Below, piece after piece: positions 44,979 to 51,758 of a stretch of DNA of 64,000 bases (positions are counted from its first letter, which is position 1; every line of letters begins with the position of its first letter). The notes beneath the pieces were generated by a model that did not search any database, had not been told where the DNA came from, and saw only the letters and a list, made by a program, of their open reading frames with translations. This DNA comes from Chryseobacterium aquifrigidense (lineage in GTDB: Bacteria; Bacteroidota; Bacteroidia; Flavobacteriales; Weeksellaceae): contig NZ_VFPD01000001.1 of the NCBI RefSeq assembly GCF_006716485.1, positions 2,896,008 through 2,960,007 of the forward strand, in the 5' to 3' direction. A program made the position numbers and the translations under genes.

Positions 44979-46289
44979 TTATTTTTGTCTGAAATACACT
45001 TCAATCGGAACTCCGGTAAACCCGAATTGTTTTCTCAACTGATTTTCAGTAAATCTCTTATACGGTTCTTTCACATACTGCGGAAGATTACAGAAGAATA
45101 CAAACTGTGGTGAAGGCGTAGGAAGCTGTACACAATATTTGATTTTGATATATTTTCCTTTCAATGCCGGTGGTGGTGTCTGTTCGAAGATCGGAAGCAT
45201 TACTTCATTCAGTTTTGAAGTTTTAATTTTCTTCTTACGGTCTTCATAAACCTCCATAGCTACTTCTACAGCTTTTAAGATTCTCTGCTTCGTTAAAGCT
45301 GAAACGAATAAGATTGGAATATCCTGGAACTGACCAATTTTATCTTTGATTGATTTTTCAAAATCACGCATTGTATTGGTCTGCTTATCCTCGATCAAAT
45401 CCCACTTATTCACAAGGATTACAATTCCTTTTCTGTTTTTCTGAGCCAATCCGAAGATGTTCATATCCTGAGATTCCCATCCCTGCGTAGCATCTACCAT
45501 GATGATCACGACGTCAGAATATTCGATAGAACGGATCGATCTCATTACAGAGTAGAATTCAAGATCTTCGTTTACCTTAGACTTTCTTCTCATCCCTGCA
45601 GTATCTACCAATACAAACTCATGTCCGAATTTGTTATATAAAGTCTGGATACTGTCTCTTGTAGTTCCAGCAATATCTGTTACGATATTTCTTTCAACAT
45701 CCAATAAAGCATTGGTCATCGTAGATTTTCCTACGTTTGGACGGCCTGCAATGGTGATTTTAGGCAATCCTTCAAACGGATCTTTGTATTCTGTAGTAGG
45801 GAAATCTTTAACGATATCATCTAATAAATCCCCTGTTCCTGAACCTGTAGCAGAAGAAAGTGTATAATATTTATCTATTCCCAGCTGATAGAATTCTGTT
45901 GCAGGAAGTTCTTCCTTTGCAGAATCTACTTTATTGATAACAATATAAATAGGTTTGTTGGATCTTCTAAGAAGTCTGTAGATTTCGTAGTCTGTGTCAG
46001 TAAGTCCTTCTTCTACGTTCATCATAAAGATAATAGAAGTGGCTTCATCCACCGCTAATTGTACCTGCTTACGGATTTCTTCTTCAAAGATATCATCTGT
46101 ACCTACATCATAACCTCCGGTATCAATTACCGTAAAGTCTACTCCGTTCCAGTCTGATTTTCCGTAGTGACGGTCCCTGGTAACACCCGCTGTAGAATCT
46201 ACAATTGCTTCTCTTCTTTCTAATAAACGATTAAAAAGCGTGGATTTTCCTACGTTGGGACGTCCAACGATTGCGACAATATTTGACAT
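44979..46289 (-). CDS. der: Ribosome assembly GTPase Der (EngA)
   Basis: A 436-residue protein with two tandem GTPase domains: GRPNVGKSTLFNRL, DTGGYDV and NKVD in the first, GRPNVGKSTMTNALL, DTAGMRRKS and NKWD in the second, then a KH-like C-terminal domain (about 350-436). It acts in 50S ribosome assembly. A -7 box TATCTTTG is at 46372-46379, with a small hairpin in the leader. Confidence 0.96.
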   Translation of the reverse strand: MSNIVAIVGRPNVGKSTLFNRLLERREAIVDSTAGVTRDRHYGKSDWNGVDFTVIDTGGYDVGTDDIFEEEIRKQVQLAVDEATSIIFMMNVEEGLTDTDYEIYRLLRRSNKPIYIVINKVDSAKEELPATEFYQLGIDKYYTLSSATGSGTGDLLDDIVKDFPTTEYKDPFEGLPKITIAGRPNVGKSTMTNALLDVERNIVTDIAGTTRDSIQTLYNKFGHEFVLVDTAGMRRKSKVNEDLEFYSVMRSIRSIEYSDVVIIMVDATQGWESQDMNIFGLAQKNRKGIVILVNKWDLIEDKQTNTMRDFEKSIKDKIGQFQDIPILFVSALTKQRILKAVEVAMEVYEDRKKKIKTSKLNEVMLPIFEQTPPPALKGKYIKIKYCVQLPTPSPQFVFFCNLPQYVKEPYKRFTENQLRKQFGFTGVPIEVYFRQK

Positions 46290-46595
46290 AAAAAATGTTT
46301 AATAATCCTTTTACTTTGCTCAAGGATATGTTATTAATGGGTTACTCCAACTTTTGGAGCCCAATTTTTTGCAAAGATAAGATTTTATTATTTAACGGAT
46401 CTTTTTAGAATGGAAGCGGGAAGTTATTATTATTCGGATAAATTAATGTAACCCCTGCTCTTCAAATCGAACAGATAATATCCACAAATCTACTGTTTAT
46501 GGGTAGAAGCAGATTTTTTTTAATTTTTCTTGAAAAATAATTATTTGGATATCAATAAGTAAAGCAATTCAAGCTTCTTTTATGTTAATTAATCT
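46290..46595. other. Gap between der and the recombinase
   Basis: Holds the der -7 box (46372-46379), a leader hairpin CTCCAA-CTT-TTGGAG (46344-46358) and a second hairpin AAATCT...AGATTT followed by T8 at 46483-46520. No gene seen. Confidence 0.5.
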
Positions 46596-48254
46596 TTAAT
46601 TTAGATTTTCATATTTAAAATAATTTCTATAATTTCGCGGCATAGAAACAGACCCATGGTGTAGCGGTAACACTACTGATTTTGGTTCAGTCATCTGGGG
46701 TTCGAATCCCTGTGGGTCTACATAGCAGGAGAAATGATTATAATTATCGTTTCTCCTGTTTTTATTTTGTGATAATCCATTGTTAATCTGAAAGATATAG
46801 TGAGCTACAGCATTAATTCTTATGGTTCGATAATGATTTTTGTAAAATTCAAGTTTTTCAGGAAAAATCGAACCGATAATTTGTCGCTTGACTGCAATAT
46901 CTCCTTCTGTATAGACTTTCCAGATATTTGTAAGCGTTTCTAATGCTTTTCCTAGTAGCTTTGGTATATCTACTTTATTTTCTATCGGCTTATCATTTAA
47001 TTGTGTTTCCAGTTTTTCAATCTGCTCTTTATATTCTTTTTTTATTTCAAGATATTCTTCATCGGTGATTACTTCAGAAAGCAGTTTATTTCTCGCCAGA
47101 GAAATCCTTAAATTCAACCTATCTATCTCATCAGATATCTTCTTTCTTTCATCCTGTGGGGCTTTTATAAACTTCTGATAGTTATCCAGAAATACTTTTT
47201 CTATAAGCTTCTTTGCAGGCTCAGTCATTTCCAATTGCTTTAATCCTTCTTCAAAAACCGAATTGACCAATTCTGCTCTATGGCGGAATCCACAGGCTGC
47301 ATTGCAATGATAATAGTAGTATCTGTTATTTCTCCCTTTCGAAGCGCTTGCAGTAATATTTTTTCCACATTTTGGACATACCAAAAAACCCCGTAATGGA
47401 AAATGCTCACCGGAAAGAATTTTAGTATTAGGTCGCTGAAGTCTCCTTTTACCATCCAGTATTTCTTGCACTTTGTTGAATAGCTCCTCACTAATTAAAG
47501 CTTCATGCTGACCCTCTACAAAATGTGCCTCTTCATCTTTGTGTTTTTCTAAAAATACTTTCCCATAGTATATAGGATTTCTTATTGCCACATGAAAAGA
47601 TGTTCTGCTCACCTTTTTAATTGTTAATTCATTGACTCTTTTTCTGATTTGATTAGAGGCCAATACCCCTTTTGCAATCTCATTAAAAGCCCAGTTCATT
47701 GCTGATGCTTCAGGTTCTTGCAGTACAATATACTTTTCACCATTTTCCCTACTTTTATTAGCATAGCCAAATGGTGCTTTTCCCATAACCCTTCCTTCTT
47801 TTTTTGCCCTACGCATTCCATAAAACACGTTAAGCGCCCTTCTGTCATTTTCGACTTCAGGCGCTGCCAAATAAATTGCAAGCATCATTTTATTTTCGGG
47901 GATAGAAAGGTCTAAAGGCTGGTCAACAGCCTGTGGTTCTATTCCCAATTTTGCAAGTGTACTTATCATTTGATATGCATCCCCAGCATTACGGCTGAAA
48001 CGGTCCCATTTAGTAAATAGAATAAGGTTTGTCTTACAACTTTTCTTTTTAAGTGTAGTTAAAAGTCTTATCCAGCCGGGGCGGTTAAATGATTTTGCGG
48101 AATGGTCTTCGTAGATTATTTGTCCAACAGAGATATTGTTAGATGAACAATATTTTTTTAACCGATCCTCCTGATCTCTTTGTGAATATCCTTTGTCTGC
48201 CTGTTCATCAGTAGAAACACGGATGTATAAATCTGCTACCTTCATAATTTTCAT
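46596..48254 (-). CDS. Large serine recombinase (site-specific)
   Basis: A 552-residue serine recombinase. Resolvase domain: DLYIRVSTDEQADKGYSQRDQ with the nucleophile Ser, LILFTKWDRFSRNAGDAYQM and a long helix. Then the recombinase domain (ANKSRENGEKY..., about 170-270), a Cys zinc-ribbon CPKCGKNITAS...CNAACGFRHR and a C-terminal coiled coil. Residues about 512-535 (VDPQGFEPQMTEPKSVVLP..) are the antisense translation of tRNA-Gln. Such integrases insert mobile elements, here probably beside the tRNA. Confidence 0.9.
   Translation of the reverse strand: MKIMKVADLYIRVSTDEQADKGYSQRDQEDRLKKYCSSNNISVGQIIYEDHSAKSFNRPGWIRLLTTLKKKSCKTNLILFTKWDRFSRNAGDAYQMISTLAKLGIEPQAVDQPLDLSIPENKMMLAIYLAAPEVENDRRALNVFYGMRRAKKEGRVMGKAPFGYANKSRENGEKYIVLQEPEASAMNWAFNEIAKGVLASNQIRKRVNELTIKKVSRTSFHVAIRNPIYYGKVFLEKHKDEEAHFVEGQHEALISEELFNKVQEILDGKRRLQRPNTKILSGEHFPLRGFLVCPKCGKNITASASKGRNNRYYYYHCNAACGFRHRAELVNSVFEEGLKQLEMTEPAKKLIEKVFLDNYQKFIKAPQDERKKISDEIDRLNLRISLARNKLLSEVITDEEYLEIKKEYKEQIEKLETQLNDKPIENKVDIPKLLGKALETLTNIWKVYTEGDIAVKRQIIGSIFPEKLEFYKNHYRTIRINAVAHYIFQINNGLSQNKNRRNDNYNHFSCYVDPQGFEPQMTEPKSVVLPLHHGSVSMPRNYRNYFKYENLN
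46650..46720 (+). tRNA. tRNA-Gln (anticodon TTG)
   Basis: 71 bases fold into a cloverleaf: acceptor AGACCCA/TGGGTCT, D stem GTGT/ACAC, anticodon stem ACTGA/TCAGT with loop TTTTGGT (anticodon TTG) and T loop TTCGAAT. CCA is not encoded. It overlaps the 3' part of the recombinase gene on the other strand. Confidence 0.95.
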
Positions 48255-48290
48255 GTTTAGTAAATATTAGAGGATAGCTTTAGAAATAAA

Positions 48291-48425
48291 TTATTCAGAA
48301 CCGAAGTACTGTCTAATAACAGCCGAGGTAAGAGTGTACAGAAACTCCATGATCAATTCTGCCTCTTCCTCAGTTATTTCCACTCCTTCGTTTTGAAAGA
48401 ATTCTATCACCTCCTCAATAGGCAT
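48291..48425 (-). CDS. Small acidic ORF upstream of the recombinase
   Basis: 44 residues from the ATG at 48425, or 53 from an in-frame GTG at 48452. It reads MPIEEVIEFFQNEGVEITE then EEAELIMEFLYTLTSAVIR and QYFGSE. Acidic and helical; it resembles the tiny ORFs beside recombinases in Bacteroidota mobile elements. It is 36 bases upstream of the recombinase start. Confidence 0.5.
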   Translation of the reverse strand: MPIEEVIEFFQNEGVEITEEEAELIMEFLYTLTSAVIRQYFGSE

Positions 48426-48539
48426 TTTTTTTATTTTCTTATCCTCCAACACTCTGTATAAATTTCAAATAAAATTATTAGCGAAATTGAATAATAATTT
48501 TATTCGGCTTTGAAGGAATATCTATGTCTTTTAATGGCT

Positions 48540-48791
48540 TTATTTAAAAGCTAGTATTTTCCGTCCACAAAAGAATCGGAGGTTCCACCTTATGTACATT
48601 TCAATTGGATTATTATCCATCTACAGCCATGAAGAAATTTTAATCAATCTCTTCCTTTATTCTGGTAAAGTAAATTTCTCCTGATTACACTTATCATCTA
48701 ATCAATAGTGGAGTCTCTTGCTTTATTCCCAACATTTCTCTAAAGCGTTTGTTTCTTCTCTTATGTATTTTCTTTCCATATCATACATATA
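48540..48791 (-). pseudogene. Decayed IS66-family transposase remnant
   Basis: One frame reads FYMYDMERKYIREE, later DNNPIEMYIRWNL and CGRKILAF, interrupted by several stops. DNNPIE followed by IR and GRK is the hallmark of the IS66 transposase C-terminus (usual DNN-x-IENAIRP...GRKN-LF). The remnant begins where the guide-RNA-like segment ends. Confidence 0.55.
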
Positions 48792-48883
48792 AAAAGAACC
48801 CACGCCGTTGTATATACAGTAAGTATTTAGTGAGTGTTTCAAGACCTCACCCTGCGGGTGTACAAGCACCCTCTTATTTTTTT
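48787..48883 (-). ncRNA. Candidate single guide RNA of the Cas12f-like protein
   Basis: Immediately after the Cas12f-like stop, the minus strand folds into GGGTG-CTTGTA-CACCC (48856-48871) and GTGAG..CTCAC (48830-48850). Loop bases TTGTA of the first can pair with TACAA (48808-48812), a pseudoknot like those of Cas12f/TnpB guide scaffolds. The scaffold ends ATACAAC, similar to Cas12f repeats ending GCAAC. A possible guide GGCGTGGGTTCTTTT (48792-48806) and a T run follow. Position and folding are seen; function is inference. Confidence 0.6.
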
Positions 48884-49978
48884 CTATCCAATAATTAATT
48901 CAATACCTGCTTTTGCAGCTTTGTATCTTATTTTGGTCTGCAACTCATAATAATTCCAGTTTCGAAGCACAAATTCATTATCTTTTGCAATACCGATTTT
49001 GTCTTCCTGATTTTTAAGAATAAGTGTTCCTGCCTGCTGTTGGATGCAGAAATCTATAAGTTTCCGACTGTACACATGAAGCCTATGACTTACATATCTG
49101 CTTTCCAAATTCTCTGTTTTATACAATGCTTTCTGTTTCCGTTTGGCTCCTTTTCCTGAACGAGCATAGGTTATACCATCTTGAATCCTTTTTTGACTTG
49201 CCTGAATGGCAAGCCTGCGATATAAAAACTCCTCTTTTGTGCCAATACTGATTCGCACATTGCCAGCTTTTGCTACAATAGGATGCTCCAAAGACAGGGA
49301 AGCTTCTGCGATGATTTCAGGTTGTAAAAGGTATTTTCCTTTTTCAAATTCAAATACTGCGAGCCAATAGATTTTCCCGTCTTTAAGTTGGATCTGTGAT
49401 GTACAAAGCTTTATTTCACCCCTTAAAAAACGTTCCATTATCAGGCGTTTATCGGAGAAGTCTCTCCCTAAATACGTTTTAACCGGGATAGCGAACATAT
49501 TGAAGCAAAACGCTTTCTTTTCAGGATCATACTTCATTTTGCTGATGCATTTAACCGGAAGTGGAATGGGAATATCTTTTTTAAAATTCCTCAAAGATTT
49601 TAAGCCCTGCCAATAGTCAGCTTTGTTCTTAGAGAAAACGGATTGAATCGTATTGTTCAGGCTTCCCAGAATATCGGTAGGGATTTCTCCTTTGAACCGG
49701 TCAAAAACCGTGCGTGCCGTTGTGCTTGTTTTCGAACGTGTAAATATTCCCATTTGATCTTTGTTTGCATCAGCCAGCTTGTATTGGATTTCTTCGGTGA
49801 AATAAAAGAAATCTTTAATCATTTCCTGAACATATAGATGGGAAACGATGAAATTAGCCGCCCTGAAACATCGGTTCTGATAACGGTAGAGTTTTTCCCA
49901 CACCTCCTTTTTCTCAATGAGAGGAACATCGATCAACAGCTGAATTTTTCGGGTAAGTGTAATTGTTGATTTTTCCAT
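48884..49978 (-). CDS. Cas12f/TnpB-like protein without RuvC catalytic residues
   Basis: 364 residues from the ATG at 49978, one base after the sigma stop; the frame upstream overlaps the sigma gene and is not used. Recognition/wedge part: KEVWEKLYRYQNRCFRAANF, FAIPVKTYLGRDFSDKRLI, GEIKLCTSQIQL. RuvC part: RISIGTKEEFLYRRLAIQ, SGKGAKRKQKAL, VSHRLHVYSRKLIDFCI, FVLRNWNYYELQTKIRYKAA. The usual GVDLG (RuvC-I) reads VAKAGN and the RuvC-II IEDL reads LKNQ, so Asp and Glu are lost. The protein stops at GIELIIG before the zinc ribbon and RuvC-III. It should bind DNA through RNA without cutting. Confidence 0.85.
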   Translation of the reverse strand: MEKSTITLTRKIQLLIDVPLIEKKEVWEKLYRYQNRCFRAANFIVSHLYVQEMIKDFFYFTEEIQYKLADANKDQMGIFTRSKTSTTARTVFDRFKGEIPTDILGSLNNTIQSVFSKNKADYWQGLKSLRNFKKDIPIPLPVKCISKMKYDPEKKAFCFNMFAIPVKTYLGRDFSDKRLIMERFLRGEIKLCTSQIQLKDGKIYWLAVFEFEKGKYLLQPEIIAEASLSLEHPIVAKAGNVRISIGTKEEFLYRRLAIQASQKRIQDGITYARSGKGAKRKQKALYKTENLESRYVSHRLHVYSRKLIDFCIQQQAGTLILKNQEDKIGIAKDNEFVLRNWNYYELQTKIRYKAAKAGIELIIG

Positions 49979-49979
49979 T

Positions 49980-50795
49980 TCATAGAAGGATTTGAGAGGT
50001 ATTTCGATTTTGTAGATATTGATAAGCATATAGAAACTCCCGATGGACCTGCTTTTCAGAAAGTTTAAGTTCCTTGGCAATTACTATGAAAGAAGATTTT
50101 TGTTCGACCCTTCTTTTCAAAATATCAAGTTGTTGACTACTGAGTTTTTCTGACTGTTCCTTGTTATCGAAAGCTTTTTCCTGTGGCTGTTCAAAAGAAC
50201 TTCTATTAAGAATTTTCCGAAGATCATCTATCGCTCTGTTTACTTCATTACTTATGGCAGTCACACTGCTGCCCATTGCATCCGCAATGGATTTGTACTG
50301 AAATCCATATTCAAGGCAAAGCTTAATCAAGTGTCTTCTTTTGGGACTTATTACATTTAAAACCCTATTAACTTCATCAAAATCTTTTTGATCGGACTCC
50401 TGACGGATAAGATGCTCTTTATCTTGCATGGGATCATAACCGATAAGATAATCCTGATAATTCTCAAAACGTTCAAGGGAATCAACTAAGCGGGTGAATT
50501 TATTTTTTGGAGCATTGAAATAAGATATACAGTCTCTTTTCAAAACAAACCGTAAAAAGCCAAGAATATGATTGGGAGTTTCAATAGAATCACGGTGTAA
50601 CCAGAGTTTAAGGAAAGTATCCTGCACAAGTGTCTCCACTACAAAATCATCCTCAAGCATTTGTTTTCCAATCCAGAAAAGAAGTCTTTTGTAACGTAAA
50701 TAGATATGTTCTAAAGAGGTCGGATTACCTTTTTTCAGTAGTTCATATAGCTGATAATCGTTCAATATCCGGGTTGCAGAGTCTGTTCTTTTCAT
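49980..50795 (-). CDS. ECF-type sigma factor linked to the Cas12f-like gene
   Basis: A 271-residue sigma-70 family protein. Region 2 (residues 15-95): LEHIYLRYKRLLFWIGKQML, VQDTFLKLWLHRDSI. Region 4 (135-196): ISPKRRHLIKLCLEYGFQYK and IADAMGSSVTAISNEVNRAI. A C-terminal extension (200-271) carries a second HTH-like stretch, IVIAKELKLSEKQVHREFLY. It precedes the Cas12f-like start by one base (stop and start read TGAAATG), so the two are translationally coupled. It probably directs RNA polymerase to sites bound by the RNA-guided partner. Confidence 0.9.
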   Translation of the reverse strand: MKRTDSATRILNDYQLYELLKKGNPTSLEHIYLRYKRLLFWIGKQMLEDDFVVETLVQDTFLKLWLHRDSIETPNHILGFLRFVLKRDCISYFNAPKNKFTRLVDSLERFENYQDYLIGYDPMQDKEHLIRQESDQKDFDEVNRVLNVISPKRRHLIKLCLEYGFQYKSIADAMGSSVTAISNEVNRAIDDLRKILNRSSFEQPQEKAFDNKEQSEKLSSQQLDILKRRVEQKSSFIVIAKELKLSEKQVHREFLYAYQYLQNRNTSQILL

Positions 50796-50923
50796 AGCAG
50801 TATATTTTAGCTAAATTATTGCTGGAAGAAACTGCTTAGATCAATAAGATTAATTCACTACATCACCCATAATACTAACTCACCACATTTTGCCCAAAAG
50901 AAAGGCGTGGAACTCAACTTATA

Positions 50924-51031
50924 GCATTAGAGGCACTGGTATACCCGTGTACGATAAGAGAGCCCACGCCGCGGTCGTGAGCAAATTTACTTATCTTCTC
51001 GTACACATAAAAATTACCAGTTTTCTAATGC
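50924..51031. repeat. 108-bp imperfect inverted repeat in the sigma leader
   Basis: Left arm GCATTAGAGGCACTGGTATA then CCCGTGTACGATAAG; the right arm is its imperfect complement ending CCAGTTTTCTAATGC. Matching blocks are GCATTAGA, ACTGGTA, GTGTACGA and ATAAG. The loop holds GCCCACGCCGCGGTCGTGAG. Confidence 0.65.
50956..50970 (-). promoter_or_regulatory. Candidate RNA-guided target site in the sigma leader
   Basis: The minus strand reads GGCGTGGGCTCTCTT. The candidate guide GGCGTGGGTTCTTTT matches 13 of 15, and both differences are guide-U opposite target-strand G, so all 15 can pair. Flanking bases differ from the guide RNA. Oriented toward the sigma gene. Confidence 0.5.
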
Positions 51032-51093
51032 GAGATTCTAAGCAATTGCCTCAATATTTTAATTCTATTGGAATAATTGCATTATATTATCTA

Positions 51094-51125
51094 CAAATAT
51101 ACCAAAATTATTTATGTAATCCAAA
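51094..51125 (-). promoter_or_regulatory. Promoter reading toward the sigma-Cas12f operon (TTTG-N20-TATATTTG)
   Basis: On the minus strand TTTG at 51122-51125 and TATATTTG at 51094-51101 fit the Bacteroidota consensus. It overlaps the palindrome at 51112-51137. Confidence 0.65.
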
Positions 51126-51137
51126 TGGATTACATAA
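51112..51137. promoter_or_regulatory. Perfect 11-bp inverted repeat, operator candidate
   Basis: TTATGTAATCC-aaat-GGATTACATAA lies on the -33 box of the minus-strand promoter and upstream of the XRE gene, a likely site for that regulator. Confidence 0.6.
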
Positions 51138-51151
51138 AAGTTATGATTTTT

Positions 51152-51163
51152 TGCAAAATTGCA
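51152..51163. promoter_or_regulatory. Short palindrome TGCAA-AA-TTGCA before the XRE start
   Basis: Perfect 5-bp arms, 2 bases before the ATG at 51166. Could be an autoregulatory site. Confidence 0.35.
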
Positions 51164-51165
51164 TT

Positions 51166-51408
51166 ATGGCTGGACTCAACGAAGAAGATATATTGCTAAA
51201 AAATAAAATTGCTGATAGAATTAAGTTTCTTCGAGCGAATACTGGTTTGTCTCAATCTGAATTTTCTAAAAAATACGAAATTGACAGGCAAATATTAAAT
51301 CGTTGGGAAAGTAAAAACAATAAAAGGGGGTTGACAATTTATACAATAGCAAAATTTTGTCATCTCATAGGAATTTCTTTAAAAGACTTTTTTGATTTTG
51401 AAGCATAA
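51166..51408 (+). CDS. Small XRE family regulator
   Basis: 80 residues from the ATG at 51166 (MAGLNEEDILLKNKIADRIK). Helix-turn-helix at 14-70: IKFLRANTGLSQSEFSKKYEIDRQILNRWE and TIAKFCHLIGISLKDFF. The frame is open further upstream from 50890, but that part covers the inverted repeat and is not protein-like. Divergent from the sigma-Cas12f operon, so it may repress it through the 51112-51137 palindrome (inference). Confidence 0.8.
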   Translation: MAGLNEEDILLKNKIADRIKFLRANTGLSQSEFSKKYEIDRQILNRWESKNNKRGLTIYTIAKFCHLIGISLKDFFDFEA

Positions 51409-51455
51409 GAGAATAGAAAATTACTCTTGAACATTTTTTTATAAGATGAGAGTAT

Positions 51456-51617
51456 TTGGGATTTAAAGAAATAAGGTCTTTATATGATTCTCAAGGAAAA
51501 AATAATCCTGTGGATGTGTATTTTTCCAAAGAATTTGGAGCTACAAAACTAATTCCTCGACAACTAATTATATTTTCAAAAGAAAAAGGAAAAAAAGAAA
51601 GCCAAAATTCATTATAA
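51456..51617 (+). pseudogene. Short ORF or gene fragment
   Basis: A 53-codon frame (TTG start) reading EIRSLYDSQGKNNPVDVYFS, then KEFGATKLIPRQLIIFSKEK and ending in a stop at 51615. Protein-like but without ATG; probably the remnant of a larger gene. No family recognised. Confidence 0.3.
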
Positions 51618-51640
51618 AAGATTTTAAAAAGCAAGTTTAT

Positions 51641-51678
51641 GATAAAAAATACTACCTGTAAGGTGGAGATTTTTTATC
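51641..51678. terminator. Bidirectional terminator between the ORF fragment and the relaxase
   Basis: GATAAAAAAT..ACCT-GTA-AGGT..GATTTTTTATC forms a long, mostly paired stem, T-rich on both sides. Confidence 0.65.
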
Positions 51679-51758
51679 ATATCCTTTGGACCTGAACTTG
51701 TCTTTTAAAAATCTGAAACAATACCTTTGTTTTCTTTTATGAATTTTTGCAGTCCTTC

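Larger units (their letters stand above)
50796..51093 (-). promoter_or_regulatory. Long leader of the sigma-Cas12f operon
   Basis: About 290 bases lie between the strong promoter (51094-51125) and the sigma ATG. It contains a 108-bp imperfect inverted repeat and a 15-base site that pairs with the candidate guide. A protein-coding reading on the plus strand upstream of the XRE gene has no support. Confidence 0.5.

Noticed and set aside
48725-48790. 21-residue peptide MYDMERKYIREETNALEKCW as a gene
   Set aside because: It is better explained as the start of the decayed IS66 transposase frame.
48787-48883. CRISPR array
   Set aside because: No repeat occurs three or more times at regular spacing; at most one repeat-like end and one guide are seen. 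No cas1/cas2 genes.
49979-50080. 34-residue N-terminal extension of the Cas12f-like gene
   Set aside because: It overlaps the sigma gene in another frame, and the ATG at 49978 begins right where the family N-terminus begins.
50890-51165. Upstream extension of the XRE gene
   Set aside because: The frame covers the inverted repeat and promoter; residues are not protein-like and the ATG at 51166 starts a complete HTH domain.
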